Of a stretch of DNA of 64,000 nucleotides, positions 35,094-49,849 are shown in pieces. The stretch is from contig QZCP01000200.1 in NCBI GenBank assembly GCA_003956705.1, positions 1 through 64,000 of the forward strand, in the 5' to 3' direction. How positions within the stretch are numbered: position 1 is the stretch's first letter; each line of letters opens with the position of its first letter. The position numbers and the translations under genes are program-made. This DNA is from Brevipalpus yothersi (lineage: Eukaryota > Arthropoda > Arachnida > Trombidiformes > Tenuipalpidae). The notes below the pieces were generated by a model. The model saw only the letters and a program-made list of their open reading frames with translations. It searched no databases and had not been told where the DNA came from.

Positions 35094-38000
35094 AAGTATG
35101 CAAGAAACAGAAAAATATAAGTTTACAATTTTTTTGCTTCTCACTTCTTTATTCCTTTCAACTGATGGAAACACTTCTCAATCTTCACTCTCATCTTTCA
35201 TGACAGTATACATGGAAAGAATGCTAGCGAATTGCTCAACACTTTTTCATCTCTTCATACCATAGACACATACCAAATGTGTTTATATGTTCGTTACTTG
35301 TTCATTTTCTCATTGAAAAATGAACACATAAGAGCAACAGCTACAAACTCAGCACAGAAACACCATCAAGAGTATTGTGTGCTGAAGAATACAGATGAAC
35401 TCGTAAATATTCAGCCTCAATATAAACTGAAAAGAGAGATAGAGATGTTCACATGGATGCTGTAGAGAAGGAAAAAGAAGAGAGAGGAGAGAACGATAGA
35501 TGTTAACATGAAAATTACATGGTGAGTGAAGATTTAGTTTGCCTATTTTTCTTATTTTTCTTATTCTTGATGCCTTTATCTCTTCTGTATCTTTCTCCTC
35601 TTCCACTTCCTATTCTTATGGCTATTTCCACTACTTCTTATGAATGCATACACTACTTCACAATTCATGGTAAGCCCAGTTATAGAGCATCCTATCAAAA
35701 GAACCAGATAGAATGTGTAACTTTCTCGTTAAGAATATTCCTTCTCTCTTTCATGCTTACTTCACCAGATTGGAAAGCTTGTTCGTATATATTTATGGAC
35801 AAGAGAGAGAGAGAGAGAGAATGAGGGAAGGCAATAGCAATATTTTTTCAATATATATACATCAAAATCTTTTGAGAAAACTTGTAGCATAGGCATGCAC
35901 ACTCATATCAGATGGCTTATTTTGAAGCCAAAGTAGATGAAAGGAAAACACATTCCAAGAGGATGTATTTTCATGTGGACTTCAAAACTTTGAAGGAGAA
36001 TAACAGGAATAAAAAAGTAAAGAAAAGACATCAAAACGTCTGTCTCTCGGTTCGATGGTTATAAGGTTTTGAGCTAGTTGTGTAAAGTTGAGGGGCATGA
36101 AAAAAAGCTAGATATACTTTTACTCTCTCTCATAAGTAGAACCATTTCCAATCTTATAGCGTTCTCAGAATTTCTTATTCCTCTACACAACTACTTGCAG
36201 CATTCTTGTCTTTGCTTTTCCTCCAAATCTTCTTCCTCCTATTCTTCTTCTTCTCTTTACTTGTAAATCCTTTTCCTGATATGCCTTGTCGCACTTGAAG
36301 CCGATGGCAATCACGGTAAAAATGTCGCAACGAAAAACCATTTCACTTTAACATTCCCATCATACTGCCACTAGAACAGTGAATATTTACCAATAAATAG
36401 AATGATTCAAGCGAGAACGAGAGAAAAAGCAAAAAGAAGATAAGTCTGGAAGACGAATTGCGGATGAGGAAGAAAGAGAGAGAGAGAGAGAGAGATAAAG
36501 ATGAGAATGAAGAAAGATGGAGAAGAGGAAGTGAAGCAATGAAGGTGGATAAAATATTTGAGATGGAAGTTAGCCCTAAGCAAGATGAAACAACACACAT
36601 AAGAAGTGGGAAAAAAAGGAATTCGATTGAATTGCTGTCCATGTCACACTCACAAAAATTGAGTTTCTCATGATTTGGAGGGAAATTTTTCCTCTTTTCG
36701 CTCATGTTGAGCATAAAATTGAAATCCTAGTGCATAATACATGTACATTGGCTGACTAGTGTCAAATTTTGGGAATTTTTCCTATTCCATATTCCACCAA
36801 TAGAGAACCTTGTGGTATATCTTCTGGGGGCATTTTCAACTGGTGAATTTGCATTTTGGTCATTGAAAAGAGTGGAAGAGAGAGATGGATATATATATTT
36901 AGAGAGAGAGAGAGCGATAGAAAAAACATGAAAGAAAAGCAAGAAAAGAAAAGTACAATGAATTTCCACTTATTATATTCAAAAGTGCAATATCTTTTGC
37001 CTCTTTATCTTCCCTCTTTTTTTCAAGCTTATGATTTCTCTGACTGCCATGACGTCATTTGGCTTAGTATTATTTTTATTACTAATTAGTCATTAGTTTC
37101 ATGAGGACTTGAAAAGAGAGGAAGAATCAATAATTGATCGAAAAATGAATGAATGCACATAACATTGTGAACATTCAATAGGGAATAATGTGTATTAATA
37201 TGTAATAAATTCATATTTCATTTAATCTTTTACCAGTTACTGGGATGATTTCCTATATATTTGTTCATCATTTGGGTCAAAAATTGGGTTTATCGAGTTT
37301 GATTTATGGGCAAATTTTTTTTTCTATCTATCTATTTCCCTTGCACACACATACATAGGAAAAGTGAGATGAAGCTGGAAAATGTTTCCTCATTTCCAAG
37401 AAGAGGAAGAGAAAAGAAGAAGAAGAAAAAACAAAAAATAATACAATGAGTTAAAGATTCTGGAATCTAATAGAAAAGATGAAAAATGATGAGTATAGAA
37501 GCGTGCAGATAATAACCATTTCTTTTTGCTCTTCGTTCTTCCTTCGCCACTCTCTTTACCATCAATAGAAGATATTGTTTCATCCAAGGAGAAGATTGAG
37601 CATTCATATAATGAAATATCATGCAACTTAATCACTGGCCTCCAAGGTTAAAGGATGAAGATGAAGAGGTTGAAGAAAGAGAGTAGAAGGAGAGAGCAAG
37701 ATGAAGATGAAGAAAAGCTCGATAGTGACAATGATCAGAATCACAATGAAGCAAGAATCGACTTTGTGTGAACAAATTCCTATCCAATTCACTAGGCCAT
37801 AAATTATCGTTATTATTATTATTATTACTATTATCGATCTTGCATACATTTTCAACATTCATGCCTCATCATTCAAGTATATGAGTAGTCACACTCATCA
37901 TTCGGTCCATGGAAAAAAAGCTTGAGGGCACAAATGTAGTTCACAGTAGTATGTATACTATGTGTGATAATCAAAGTTTGACTTTTGGCGAAAGATGAGC

Positions 38001-38137
38001 ACATCAGATTCAATTCCATTGGTATATATTGATTCATCGTAAACAGAGTAACAAATTTCAATATCCGTGTATTCCAGTGGAAAAAGTTATTGGATACCTT
38101 CCTTCATTTGATAACATTGGGGACATGACAAGAGTCA

Positions 38138-38207
<70 letters not shown>

Positions 38208-38751
38208 CTGGAGTATTTTTGGGAAAATTTTCGAAATTTCCCGAATCAAGACCATGAAAAGCAAATATATATATGGTCGTAATTTAAACCAGAGGTTGGA
38301 TCAGTAGAGAAAGAGGAAGGAAGAGAAGAAGATGGAGAGATAGAAGAAGAAGAACTTCTATTTCTCTTTCTTCGTGTGAGGACCCAAAATGACTTGATAT
38401 TAGGAAAAGTGCAAAGCATGACTTCTTCTTAGATGAAAATCAATTTATTCTTCATATATATATGATCCTACAGGAGAATGCTAACATATACACACATGTG
38501 GATCCAGATGCACACACAGTATTGCACAAGTGTAGGCATCTTGAGAAACCTTCTTCATCCAACTGAAGGTTGAGAAATGTATCTCAAGTGATTCCATCTT
38601 TCTTGGTGTACTTTCATTTCACATTCACTGATACTTGAATGGTCATTTCATGGACTCTCATACCAATCGAAATTATCTATTTTATCCATGCGTTTCACGA
38701 AAGAATGCATGTAATTTGCTGATATTAATGTTCATGTTCCTTTCATCTTTT

Positions 38752-38794
<43 letters not shown>

Positions 38795-41430
38795 TTCTCT
38801 CTTTCTCTCTCTGCCTTCTCCAATACAACAATATTGGGAACGGAAGAGAGTGAAAGTCAATCATCATTGAACTGATTTGCTGGACCATGTCCACGCTTCT
38901 CAAACATTCAGGTACACTTCCTCAGTTTTATCATTTTTGAATTTTCTATAGTGATCATCATCATGATCATTTGATTAGCTCATTATGAGAAAGGGAAAGA
39001 CATTATTCATTTATATGAATGTTTGTGGACGTGAGAAAAAAAGGAACATTTTGTTGATCTACAATCAAGAATCCAAACATTGGGAAAACCCATTCCACAA
39101 TACAGGTGACATATGAGAGTGTGTATATGTGTGTGAGTGTAGATAAGGCAAGTATTTTGTATGGTGAAGCTGAGTCATGTAACGGTAAAGAGAGGTTATT
39201 GGCAAATGGGTGAGAGTGTATGAATCAATGAATGAATGGAAGACATTCAAAATACGATGAATGACTGTGAATTCATGGCAGAAAGAGAGAGGGAGAGACG
39301 GACAGTATTATTAGATAATATTGCTAATGAGAGAGAGATTAAGCGTTAGCCAGTGCAGTTCAGAATATTCTGAACATCCTGGAAAGATAATCTCACCATT
39401 CATATGTGTGTGTGGATGATCATATGTTTTTCTAGTTACAAGAAAGAGACCCTTCTTACTGATACAGATGTTTTTTACGATTTTCCCATAGCTACTGAGC
39501 TGTGGAATTAATTTTCTCATCATGTGAATGGAAATACTCAAATTTTCATTCGTCATAAATTTGATCCAATCAACCATGTTCAAGTGTACATATTTTGTAG
39601 CCAAAATAATAATTGTGATTCATTTGTTTACACTTAGTTCGTTCTTTAGTGATTATCATGTGAATTGTGAAAGACTTCTCAAAGATGATCGTTACTACAA
39701 TCATAATGGTCAAATTAATGTGTTACAAAAAAGTTGGATGAAATCGGTTTCAAATGATACTTATTTGTATCAACTCTCTTTACCCGGAACACACGACACG
39801 ATGGCACTATTCGGTGGCCTTTATTTTGAAACTCAATCAATGAACTTGTATTCACAATTACGTGCTGGCATTCGGACACTCGATATACGGTGTAGACACA
39901 TAGGAGATCGATTCGAAATTCATCATGGAGTAATGTATCAGAATGCTAATTTTGATCATGTTTTAGCAGCGGTGACCACTTTTTTGGGTTCATTTCCATC
40001 GGAAGTTATTCTCATGCGAGTCAAAGAGGAATATTCAGCACGAAATAATACTCGTACTTTTTTGGAAACTTTCGAATATTATATTGATAAACCTACATAT
40101 CGACACTACTTTTGGCCTGGTCAAGATGTGAATGTTCAATTGGGTCAAATTCGTGGGAAAATAGTGATATTAAGAGATTTTCCGGGTAAAAAAGCTATTG
40201 GCATACCATGGTCAAGTTTTGATATTCAAGATGATTATAAGGTGCCATCACTTCTTAAGATTGCTGAAAAATGGATGAAAATTGTTAAACAATTTGAGAA
40301 AAGTAAAAACAATCATGATCCAATTGGAATAATCAATTTTTTGAGTGCCTTTGGATTAAGAGCACCTCCAGCAGGAATAGCAAAACGAATCAATCCTTTA
40401 GCATTAATATGGTTGTTCAGAAATCAAGTTGATTGTGTTGGTATTGTGTATATGGATTTTCCTGGCGAAACTTTGATCAGAACGATAATCGGTCTCAATT
40501 ATGGTCTCAAAATTACCAATCTTATGGATACTGGTACTATATTGAAATTTCAATGTAATCATCCACCAATCACCTCACTTGAACATGATTATGACCTGGA
40601 TTACACTATTTCGGATCAAAGTTTGATTAACTTGAAAGTAAATTCAAGCTATCAATATCAAAATAAATTGATTGGAATTAATACATGTAAATTTTGGGCT
40701 CGTACAAAATTTGCCAGTATATATCTCACAGCTGGTAATGAAAGAATTGTGGCCACTGAATCTGGATTATTTCGACAAAGAGATGATTTTGCCGATCGTC
40801 AAGAGGTGGCTCGATGGAAAGTTGCGACTTGAAATGAATCAATATTAATTTGGTGTAATAATCATGATAATATCAAATCAGATTATTCTGTCACTTGATG
40901 TATGAAGGTTTTTTCGACCAATAGATAGCTAATTCGAATATTATCTCGAAATATTGGGAAGACTTTATGATTTTATGATCAAAATTTTGAGCAACAATAT
41001 CGAAGTACACACATACTCATGAGTAGGCCCATGAAGAAACAAGATTTACATACTTAAGATGAACACCACTTTCGAAATATCACCCAGACAACGTGCTTCA
41101 GAAACAATCCAAGTGATGGAGATAAATTTCACTACTTCAATTAGATTCAAAGGACCTATCAACTTCAGCAACATTTGAACTTGAGCACATAACATTGACC
41201 TTCCTCATGACAACCTCAATACCATAATACAATCACACATATCCAGTGAAGAACGCTTTCCAGATGGTTAGAAATACTCCATGCAAACGTTTGGACTGGA
41301 ATAGGCTTCCGATAAAAATAGAATATCAGGGAACTTCAAACAGATAATTCAGTGATGAAAAGAGAAAAATTTCTTCCTTTTAACTCAATAAAATCAGAGC
41401 AAACATAAGTTAAAGTGGAAACGAACTGAG

Positions 41431-41514
<84 letters not shown>

Positions 41515-42484
41515 AGATGAGAAAATTTCAAGAAAATAGTAATCGTTGGAGTCTCAATACTCCGGAAAAGTCTGACTTTCAAGATAGCAATCAATTTCTT
41601 GAATGAGATCCCATGAGAGAATGTCTACACATACACCATACAAAACATTATGTGCCTGCTAAATTACGCTATCACATATTTTCAGAGCTGCTTTTAAGAG
41701 AGAGAAAGTAAACCTTGGTGCATAGTTTCATTAACTTTTTCTTTTACTTATTCTCTACATTTACCCTCACACATACATATATACACAGAGAGAGGAAAAA
41801 TCTATTCTCAAATAGTATAAGCCCACAAAAGCCTACTCACCAAGACACATACACCATTTGCACTTGCGAATGTATAAAAGAGAGCAAGTCATGAAAGGCA
41901 TATTAGTTTGAAAGTGAATCAACTTTAAGACCTATCTAATGGTGCACAAAACGATGCAATGGGGGAATATTTCAGGTGGAAAAAAGGTAGAACAACATGA
42001 TGGTTCCTCCAGATAACCAGACAGATTGGCAAAAAGGGAAGAGAGAGAGGTAGAAGAATATATATCAATGGTCTGTGTAAAAGGCTGTGTGCAAATTTAC
42101 GGTGATGAATGAGAAAGAGAGAAACTCATCATGTAAACCTTCTTCTTCTTTACCCTGGAGAGGATGGATTTAGCTTGATTGAACAGTCAGCCAGAGGAAC
42201 TGGCTGGAAGAGAGAGAAAGAGAGAGAGGAAATCCATAGAGAGGGAATCCAATAGGAGAATCTATGAACCGAAGCTGTTGAAAGTACTCGAGAAAAAGAG
42301 TGAAGAAAGTGTTCTCTATGTCATGAATTTGAAGCACTATTACTATGAGATGATAGTGTGGGAAAATGAAAGCATAGTTCACCATTGATGTTGGTGTGAC
42401 ACTTTTCTCATCAACAACAATCTACTTGATCTAATCGATGGACATCAGAAGAGACCACTTCTAATCTGAATTCTGAATCCTCTT

Positions 42485-42553
<69 letters not shown>

Positions 42554-44463
42554 TCTTTTTCACTCTTGCATCTTTTCATTGTGCAATTCGATCGAAATCT
42601 TCTTCAAATCTGTCTTTCACAATACATGGTAAAGTGTATATGAGAGTTTTTCCGAGAAGAATGTATCCTCAGGATGATTTATCCATATTTACATGAGAGA
42701 CTGAGTCAATCTTGATCAGAAAAAAAGGAGAAAAGAAAAATAGATAGAGACAGAATATTCTGGTGGTATGCAAAGTAATTGAGTATGACTTGTATAACTT
42801 AAATGTGTGAATAAGTGGAGAGAGAAGAGAGAAGAGAGAGAAAATCATTTCTATCGTATAATAATAATCACAATATTATTCACAATTCATATTGAATGAT
42901 TGAAAATGACTTTGTCTGTCTATCAGAATGCAATACAATTTATCACTTTTACGCTCTGATATATCTTCTCTAGTGATCCACTTGATAAATATACACCTGA
43001 AAAGTATTTGAAATAAGAAGAAAATCACTTCATGTTGATGAGCAGCAAAAAGAGAGAAGTTTGCCTCATCAAAAGAGAGTATTTCAAGAATGTGTTTCAA
43101 ACTGATGTAGAAAGAATGTTTCATAAGTGATAAAAAAGAATTTGAATGATAGTTTCAACAGCTTTTCTTTCTTTTCTCTTTCGTTCTGAATAATAATGAC
43201 AGAGATTACAAGAAATGTAAAACCACTTTTTGACATTAAAAGAATTGAACATTGTGATTTTTCTACTTCTCATTCCATTTATTTTTCTATTCAATGACAC
43301 TTATTTCCATTTTGGTTTCCATCATGCTCATCATTTCGAAAATCAATGGATGATGAATAGTAAGGAATAATTTGGAAACATTATGGTCAATGTTAGTATA
43401 CATTATTATTTTGATCTCAAAGGAATGTTCTAATATGCCTCTGGTCAAGGATTGTCTTCCATTGGGACCAACTTTCATTTGGTGGACCAAGAATTTTCTA
43501 ATTAAAAATGTCATCATAATATAGAATTATGTAAATTGGATAAATTATTTATGAAATGGGCAAAGATTGGTGGATGACATGTAACGGACGATAAAGTATT
43601 ACTATCCAAGCTATAATCTTGATGATATTTTCGGAGAAATGACATTATGTAATATCTTCCCCACGAGATACACTTGAGTAGATTTCATCTACTAACATTC
43701 TGCCTCTCTATCAGACAATTATTATTGGAACTCATAATAATATATGGATAAGTTATTCTTTCATGAACACGAAAAGCTCGTCATCAAGTCAAATCAAGAG
43801 AGAATAATATACCTTTCCTAGATGAACTATGCTGGGCAGAAAGGGAGAGAGAGAGATGATGTCCAATCAAACTAAGCTCTTTACATGAGAGAGAATAGCT
43901 GAACAAATTTTGCTCTTATACATATCGAAGAAGCTTTCCAAGGCACTTAGCTTAGCTAAGGAAAATATTTGATGAGTATGACGTTCTTATATGACCAGAA
44001 GGAATTTTATGCAAGAAGGAAGAGTATTAGTGCCTTGAGGGTAAACGGAAAAATTTGAAAAATGCCAATTCAATGATATTCAGAATGCTAAGAGGTGAAG
44101 TTGAGAGGAGGGAGGAGAATATCATTGGAATAAGGAAGAGAGAAAAAATCACATTAGTGAAGGTGGGTATACATATCATCAATCTGATGATGTGTATGGT
44201 TGAAAGTGGAAGAAGTAAAGAAAAAATTGGAATTAAAGAAGTGAGTTTGAGAAAGAAAAACAATCAATTGGAAACACAAGAAGTGAAGAGTAAGGTTGAA
44301 AATTCAGATCAAGGCAAAGATTAATGGGATTGAGAACTTCATGAGCTTGATACCAGTCTGATTTCTGGTAGAAAACTTAAAATACTATTCACACACATAT
44401 ACACATAAATATGCTGTTTGGATATCAACTTTGACATGAAATACAAGTGACCATGAGAGCTCA

Positions 44464-44520
<57 letters not shown>

Positions 44521-45296
44521 CAAGAGTTTGGGATGTCGATTTTTGCATGAATGCATCGTTTATAATTCAATCGATATGGAAATAAGTGAACAAAAATGGC
44601 TTTATAACGGAGAATGAAAGGTGAAAAAGCAAGATTGAAGGAGGAAAGGGTAAAAAAGATGTTTCTAAAACACTGGAACAGAGAAAGAGAGAGAGAGGGA
44701 GAGAGACTGTATGGTAAAGAATGTTGAGATTTTGGTTGAAAATCAGCAGAAAAAGTCAAAAAAATGCAAAATAGACAGATTTAGTGAGTTGAAGTGCACA
44801 AAAGCTTCAACTATTCAGACTTTGAAGCAAACTTTTTTCTCCTCTCTTCTCTTTCTCTCTCTCACACACACTCAGGGACCCTCATATATTTACATATTGA
44901 AGAATGATCACCATGATCTTGGGATGAAAAATGAAATCAGATTATCAACAACCATGCTAACGTGTGGTAGAAATTTTTGTGCAAAATATTTTCCTCCAGA
45001 CAGGGATAAATTGATGAGAAGTTCACTATTGAGAGCACAAGTAGTCGAATATGAAGTTCATGGGGAACAGAGAGAAAAAGAGAGAAATAAACAAAAAGTG
45101 AATAATAGAAAACACAAGGGCTATCCATTCAAGTTACATTTGTTGACAATCGATTTTAGATCACCAAAAAAGCCAATCAAGTACACACATATACTTTTTC
45201 TCACACACATGTACACACACATAGTTAGAGAAATAATGTTAGAATACTTTCTTTTTTTGGAAACTTGAATTCTCATGGGTCTAGAAAGTAGAAGAA

Positions 45297-45381
<85 letters not shown>

Positions 45382-45620
45382 NNNNNNNNNNNNNNNNNNN
45401 NNNNNNNNNNNNNNNNNNNNNNNNNNNNNNNNNNNNNNNNNNNNNNNNNNNNNNNNNNNNNNNNNNNNNNNNNNNNNNNNNNNNNNNNNNNNNNNNNNNN
45501 NNNNNNNNNNNNNNNNNNNNNNNNNNNNNNNNNNNNNNNNNNNNNNNNNNNNNNNNNNNNNNNNNNNNNNNNNNNNNNNNNNNNNNNNNNNNNNNNNNNN
45601 NNNNNNNNNNNNNNNNNNNN

Positions 45621-45663
<43 letters not shown>

Positions 45664-45964
45664 CCTTTTCACATTATTCACCACAATTATCCCGAGAGGC
45701 ATAGTTGGAAGCGATGATTTATTCATTGAAAAGTAGGACACTGATTTGGGAGAGAGGAAAAAGAATAAGATGAAGGAAGTTGAAAAAGAGAAAGAAGAAG
45801 GATGCTGCAAGAATTTTTGAGGATAAGGCATCCAAACAAACACAAACAGTGAGACTTGAGGAATGAAAAATTGCCGGGTTTTCACGGAGGACAGATAATA
45901 GTTTATCATGGAAAAAAAGACACAGAATAAAGTGAAAAGTGAGTCTGTGTTCAACAGATCAGTA

Positions 45965-46011
<47 letters not shown>

Positions 46012-47324
46012 GGATGTGATCTAGATGTTTTTCCAGTGATGAATGAAAATAATATCACATGGTACCATGAACCATGGTCAGCTAATGGGCTAGAAGGAGA
46101 ATAAGATAAAATCACTGGTAGCCTAGATCTGAGGAATTTTCAAGACAAGGACAGAAAAAAGAGATAGAATGTGAGCATATATACCGACGTATGCTGTGGT
46201 CACAATAGGGACCGAGAGATAAAGTTATATCTATACACATTGCAAGTCAAAATAAATGAGAATACAACATTTGATGATGTTGCTCTGTTTGTCCTACCGA
46301 TTTACGGTCCCCTTTCTCTATCTTTTTTTGGTCCTTTATCTTGCTCTTATCGGCAACAGAATACACTATGGAATGAAACAAAATATTCTCGGAGAATAGA
46401 GAGGGTTAAGATTGTTGATGTTGGATGCTGTAAGATGAGCAAAACTTATCAACCAATATTACAACATCCAGAGCAACCATGCAGCAAAATGATTAAAGTG
46501 AATGTCATTAGGAAATAGGTACAGATTAATCATTCTTTGTTGAGTAAAGATGGAAGATAAATAGAAAAGGGAAATGTTTATATAGTCAAACGATATATTC
46601 TCAAGAACTTCTAGTGTGAAAGAGAATACATGGAAAGAGGAAAAGGCAAGAATGAATGACTGTGAAAAAAGAGAGTCCACATAGCTTGTGGTTGATGGGA
46701 GGACAAAAAATGCTGAGATAGAAAATAGTAACTCAATCATCGATTATGTTACTCAACAATGGAGGACGATAATTTTTATTGGATGATAATTTGTTTATTT
46801 ATTATGTCCCCTAGGCTTGTGTACGTATTTCTCGCTTAAGATTCTATCTCTTTCTCTATGTGATCAGCGAAGTATTTTCATAAGCATATTTATATTGAAG
46901 TGATCATCAAGCTCTTTTCCATCTTTCTTCGAGATACACTCAAGAATAAGGTCAAAAAATGATAAGTTCTGGTGGTGGGCAGATAAGTAAATAAATAATA
47001 TGATCGTGAGTATCAGCAATTCAAGTATTTCCTTTCTCACAATAAAACGCTAAGGATAAAAAGAGAATAGAGCTCAAAAAAACACATAAGAGTACATATA
47101 CATATGCATTCATACTTGAACAAATTTTTTTTTTCAAAGCATAAGAGCAAGAGGAACTCAGATAAGGTAATGAGAAGCACAGAGAGTGAGGAAGGAATAA
47201 AGATTTGCGAAAAAAAAGAATCTCTTTTAGTAACATGAAAGGAGAGAAAAAACGATTGAACTGTATAAAATGTGCTCAGAGTATTGTGGAATGGAAAAGC
47301 TAAAAGATGATGTCAATGCATGCT

Positions 47325-47402
<78 letters not shown>

Positions 47403-48055
47403 TGGTTTGCCCCAAGAAATCGATTATCTGGTAGTAACGATGTGATATTGAAAGCGAGTGGAATCGGATTACTTGGTGAGATACATCGGAAATGGCATCT
47501 CTCTCTACCTCTCATACTCTCTCATATATTGAATGTATTTTTTTTCTCGGGAAATATACGTACATATCCACACATTGATGCATGTGTAAGCATATAGCAA
47601 CTCATAAAATACATACATGTATGTTCATGGAATATTTAAATCATTATTCCATTAAAATTTGATATAAGCTCAATTTAAACACTCAATATTGTCCAACCAT
47701 TATACAGCTATTGCTACCGTTATTACTGCTACCAGTTGAATACTGTTTTCGATCCAATATGGCACATTGATGGACAAGCTCACACTTATATAGCAGGCAG
47801 TCATTTGAGTGTTCAACAATAAAGCAAGCATCTCTTCTATTCTCTTCTCCTCCCTTCTTCCATCATCATGTAAGCCTCATTGAAGGTGGTGATTAGAGGT
47901 GTTGTGAGAAGAAGTGTGATCTCGGTGACGACCAAATGACCCTCCATAAGGAAATGTATAGAGTAAGTGTGAAAAAGAACATCAAATGGGAGGAAGTGTG
48001 GCCAGGGTTTACATTTTCATACCACACAAGACCAATGGCAAACACATACTGAGAA

Positions 48056-48124
<69 letters not shown>

Positions 48125-49014
48125 TCCTATGTGTATATTACACATACTGTGAGCAAGTAAATTGAAGCAATCATTTAGCCATTAGTCAAGTTACAGCTAG
48201 AAGAATAGAAAAAAGCTGTATGAGACAGAGAACTGAATTTGTAGCTCACATACCATGTAAAAGGGGAGGTTGATGAAGAGAGAGAGAAACTTTTAGGTGC
48301 TCTTCAGTGATGAGAATAATTGGTGAAGAGAGAGAGAGACTAAGTGATAAAGAATTTCAGATCAGAACTGAGGATGAAAGTGAGAAGATGTATTGTTTTC
48401 CAAGTAAATTGACAGAGTATCCAATCGAGAGTAGATTATTCGATAAAGATAGAGGGGAGAGGAAGAGAGTTATGAGATCTCTTTTTAAGAGATCATTTGG
48501 GAGAGTCTGTGTGTGACTGTTTCTGACTCTTCCTTTAATCTATCAAAAGTCTATTTTCGTCATTGCTTAGCTTTCTCTTTCCATCTTCTTTTTCTTCTTA
48601 ATGGCCTGTTGCGAATGATAGTCTTCGAATCTCATGAAAACATCACAGAAATTGTGGGAAAAAAAGGTAGCGAGAATGAGATATATATATATGTATGGAA
48701 TACAATTTCTTCTTATATCATGCTAGATTTTATATGCGTGCAATTCAGGACTTGAAGACTTTTTGTCACAGTCCATCGAGTGTTGAGAGTAGAAACAAAA
48801 AGGAGTATCTAATGGATGTTGTCAATTGAAGCCCATTCAATATCCACATGCATGCATACATTACTGATTAGCATTCACCATCACTCTCTTTCTCTTTCTC
48901 TCTCTCTCATCTCTTTCTATCGATAACTCTTTGAATCATGAACAAAGTCAAACAGCCTTCCATCATTTGAGCCTGTTCACAGGATGAAGGGTTCATTATG
49001 AGAAGGAATACCAT

Positions 49015-49050
<36 letters not shown>

Positions 49051-49792
49051 AAAAAGATAGATACACTGATGAAGGAAGAGAGAGAGATAGAACTATTATT
49101 GACAGATGAAAGCTGTGTATGATCACTGGAAGCTCAGGATAAAGTTTGCTTCTGATGGAAATGAATGGAAAAGAGAGAGGACATGGACTAATAGAGGTAC
49201 CTCAACAAGGCATTAGACTGGTTTATTTTTGGGTACATGTCATAGTGATGGTTGAGAATAAAGGATTGGTCAGTAGAAGAGAGAAAGAGACAGATAAAAG
49301 GACACAAGTGATTTGAAAGACAGATTAGTGTCCATGTGATAAGAGCTCAAATGCATAATATGCTTCCCTTGAATATCAATACAGATAAATGGTTGAGTTT
49401 GAGCTGTACAAGTGAACATGAATGAAAATTCTTTCTCTATTCGTATTAGTATTTGAGTCAACATTAGCAATTATACTGATTATTTTTTCAATCTACATTC
49501 ATGGGTCGATAAGGGTTTCACTGGATATGTGTGTTACAGGAACGATTACATGTACACCATTTACATGTATGTGTGTATGTTTGCGTATTTTTAGAGAGAT
49601 ACAGAAAGAAAGGAAGAGAGAGAGAGAGAAAGAATAATCATTTTCTACTTTTCGCAATAACTGTTATATGCACTTAGTAGGAGTCACATGGAAAAGGAAA
49701 TCGAGCTGATAAAATAAGTATCGTGAAAAGACAGGGGATAAAGTAGAAGCATGTTGATAAAAGAGATAGAGAATATGTGTATATAAGAAAGT

Positions 49793-49849
<57 letters not shown>

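Noticed and set aside
48307..48755. Charged + strand frame MMRIIGEERERL...
   Set aside because: Composition follows the local GA-rich sequence; no domain and no conserved exon boundary.
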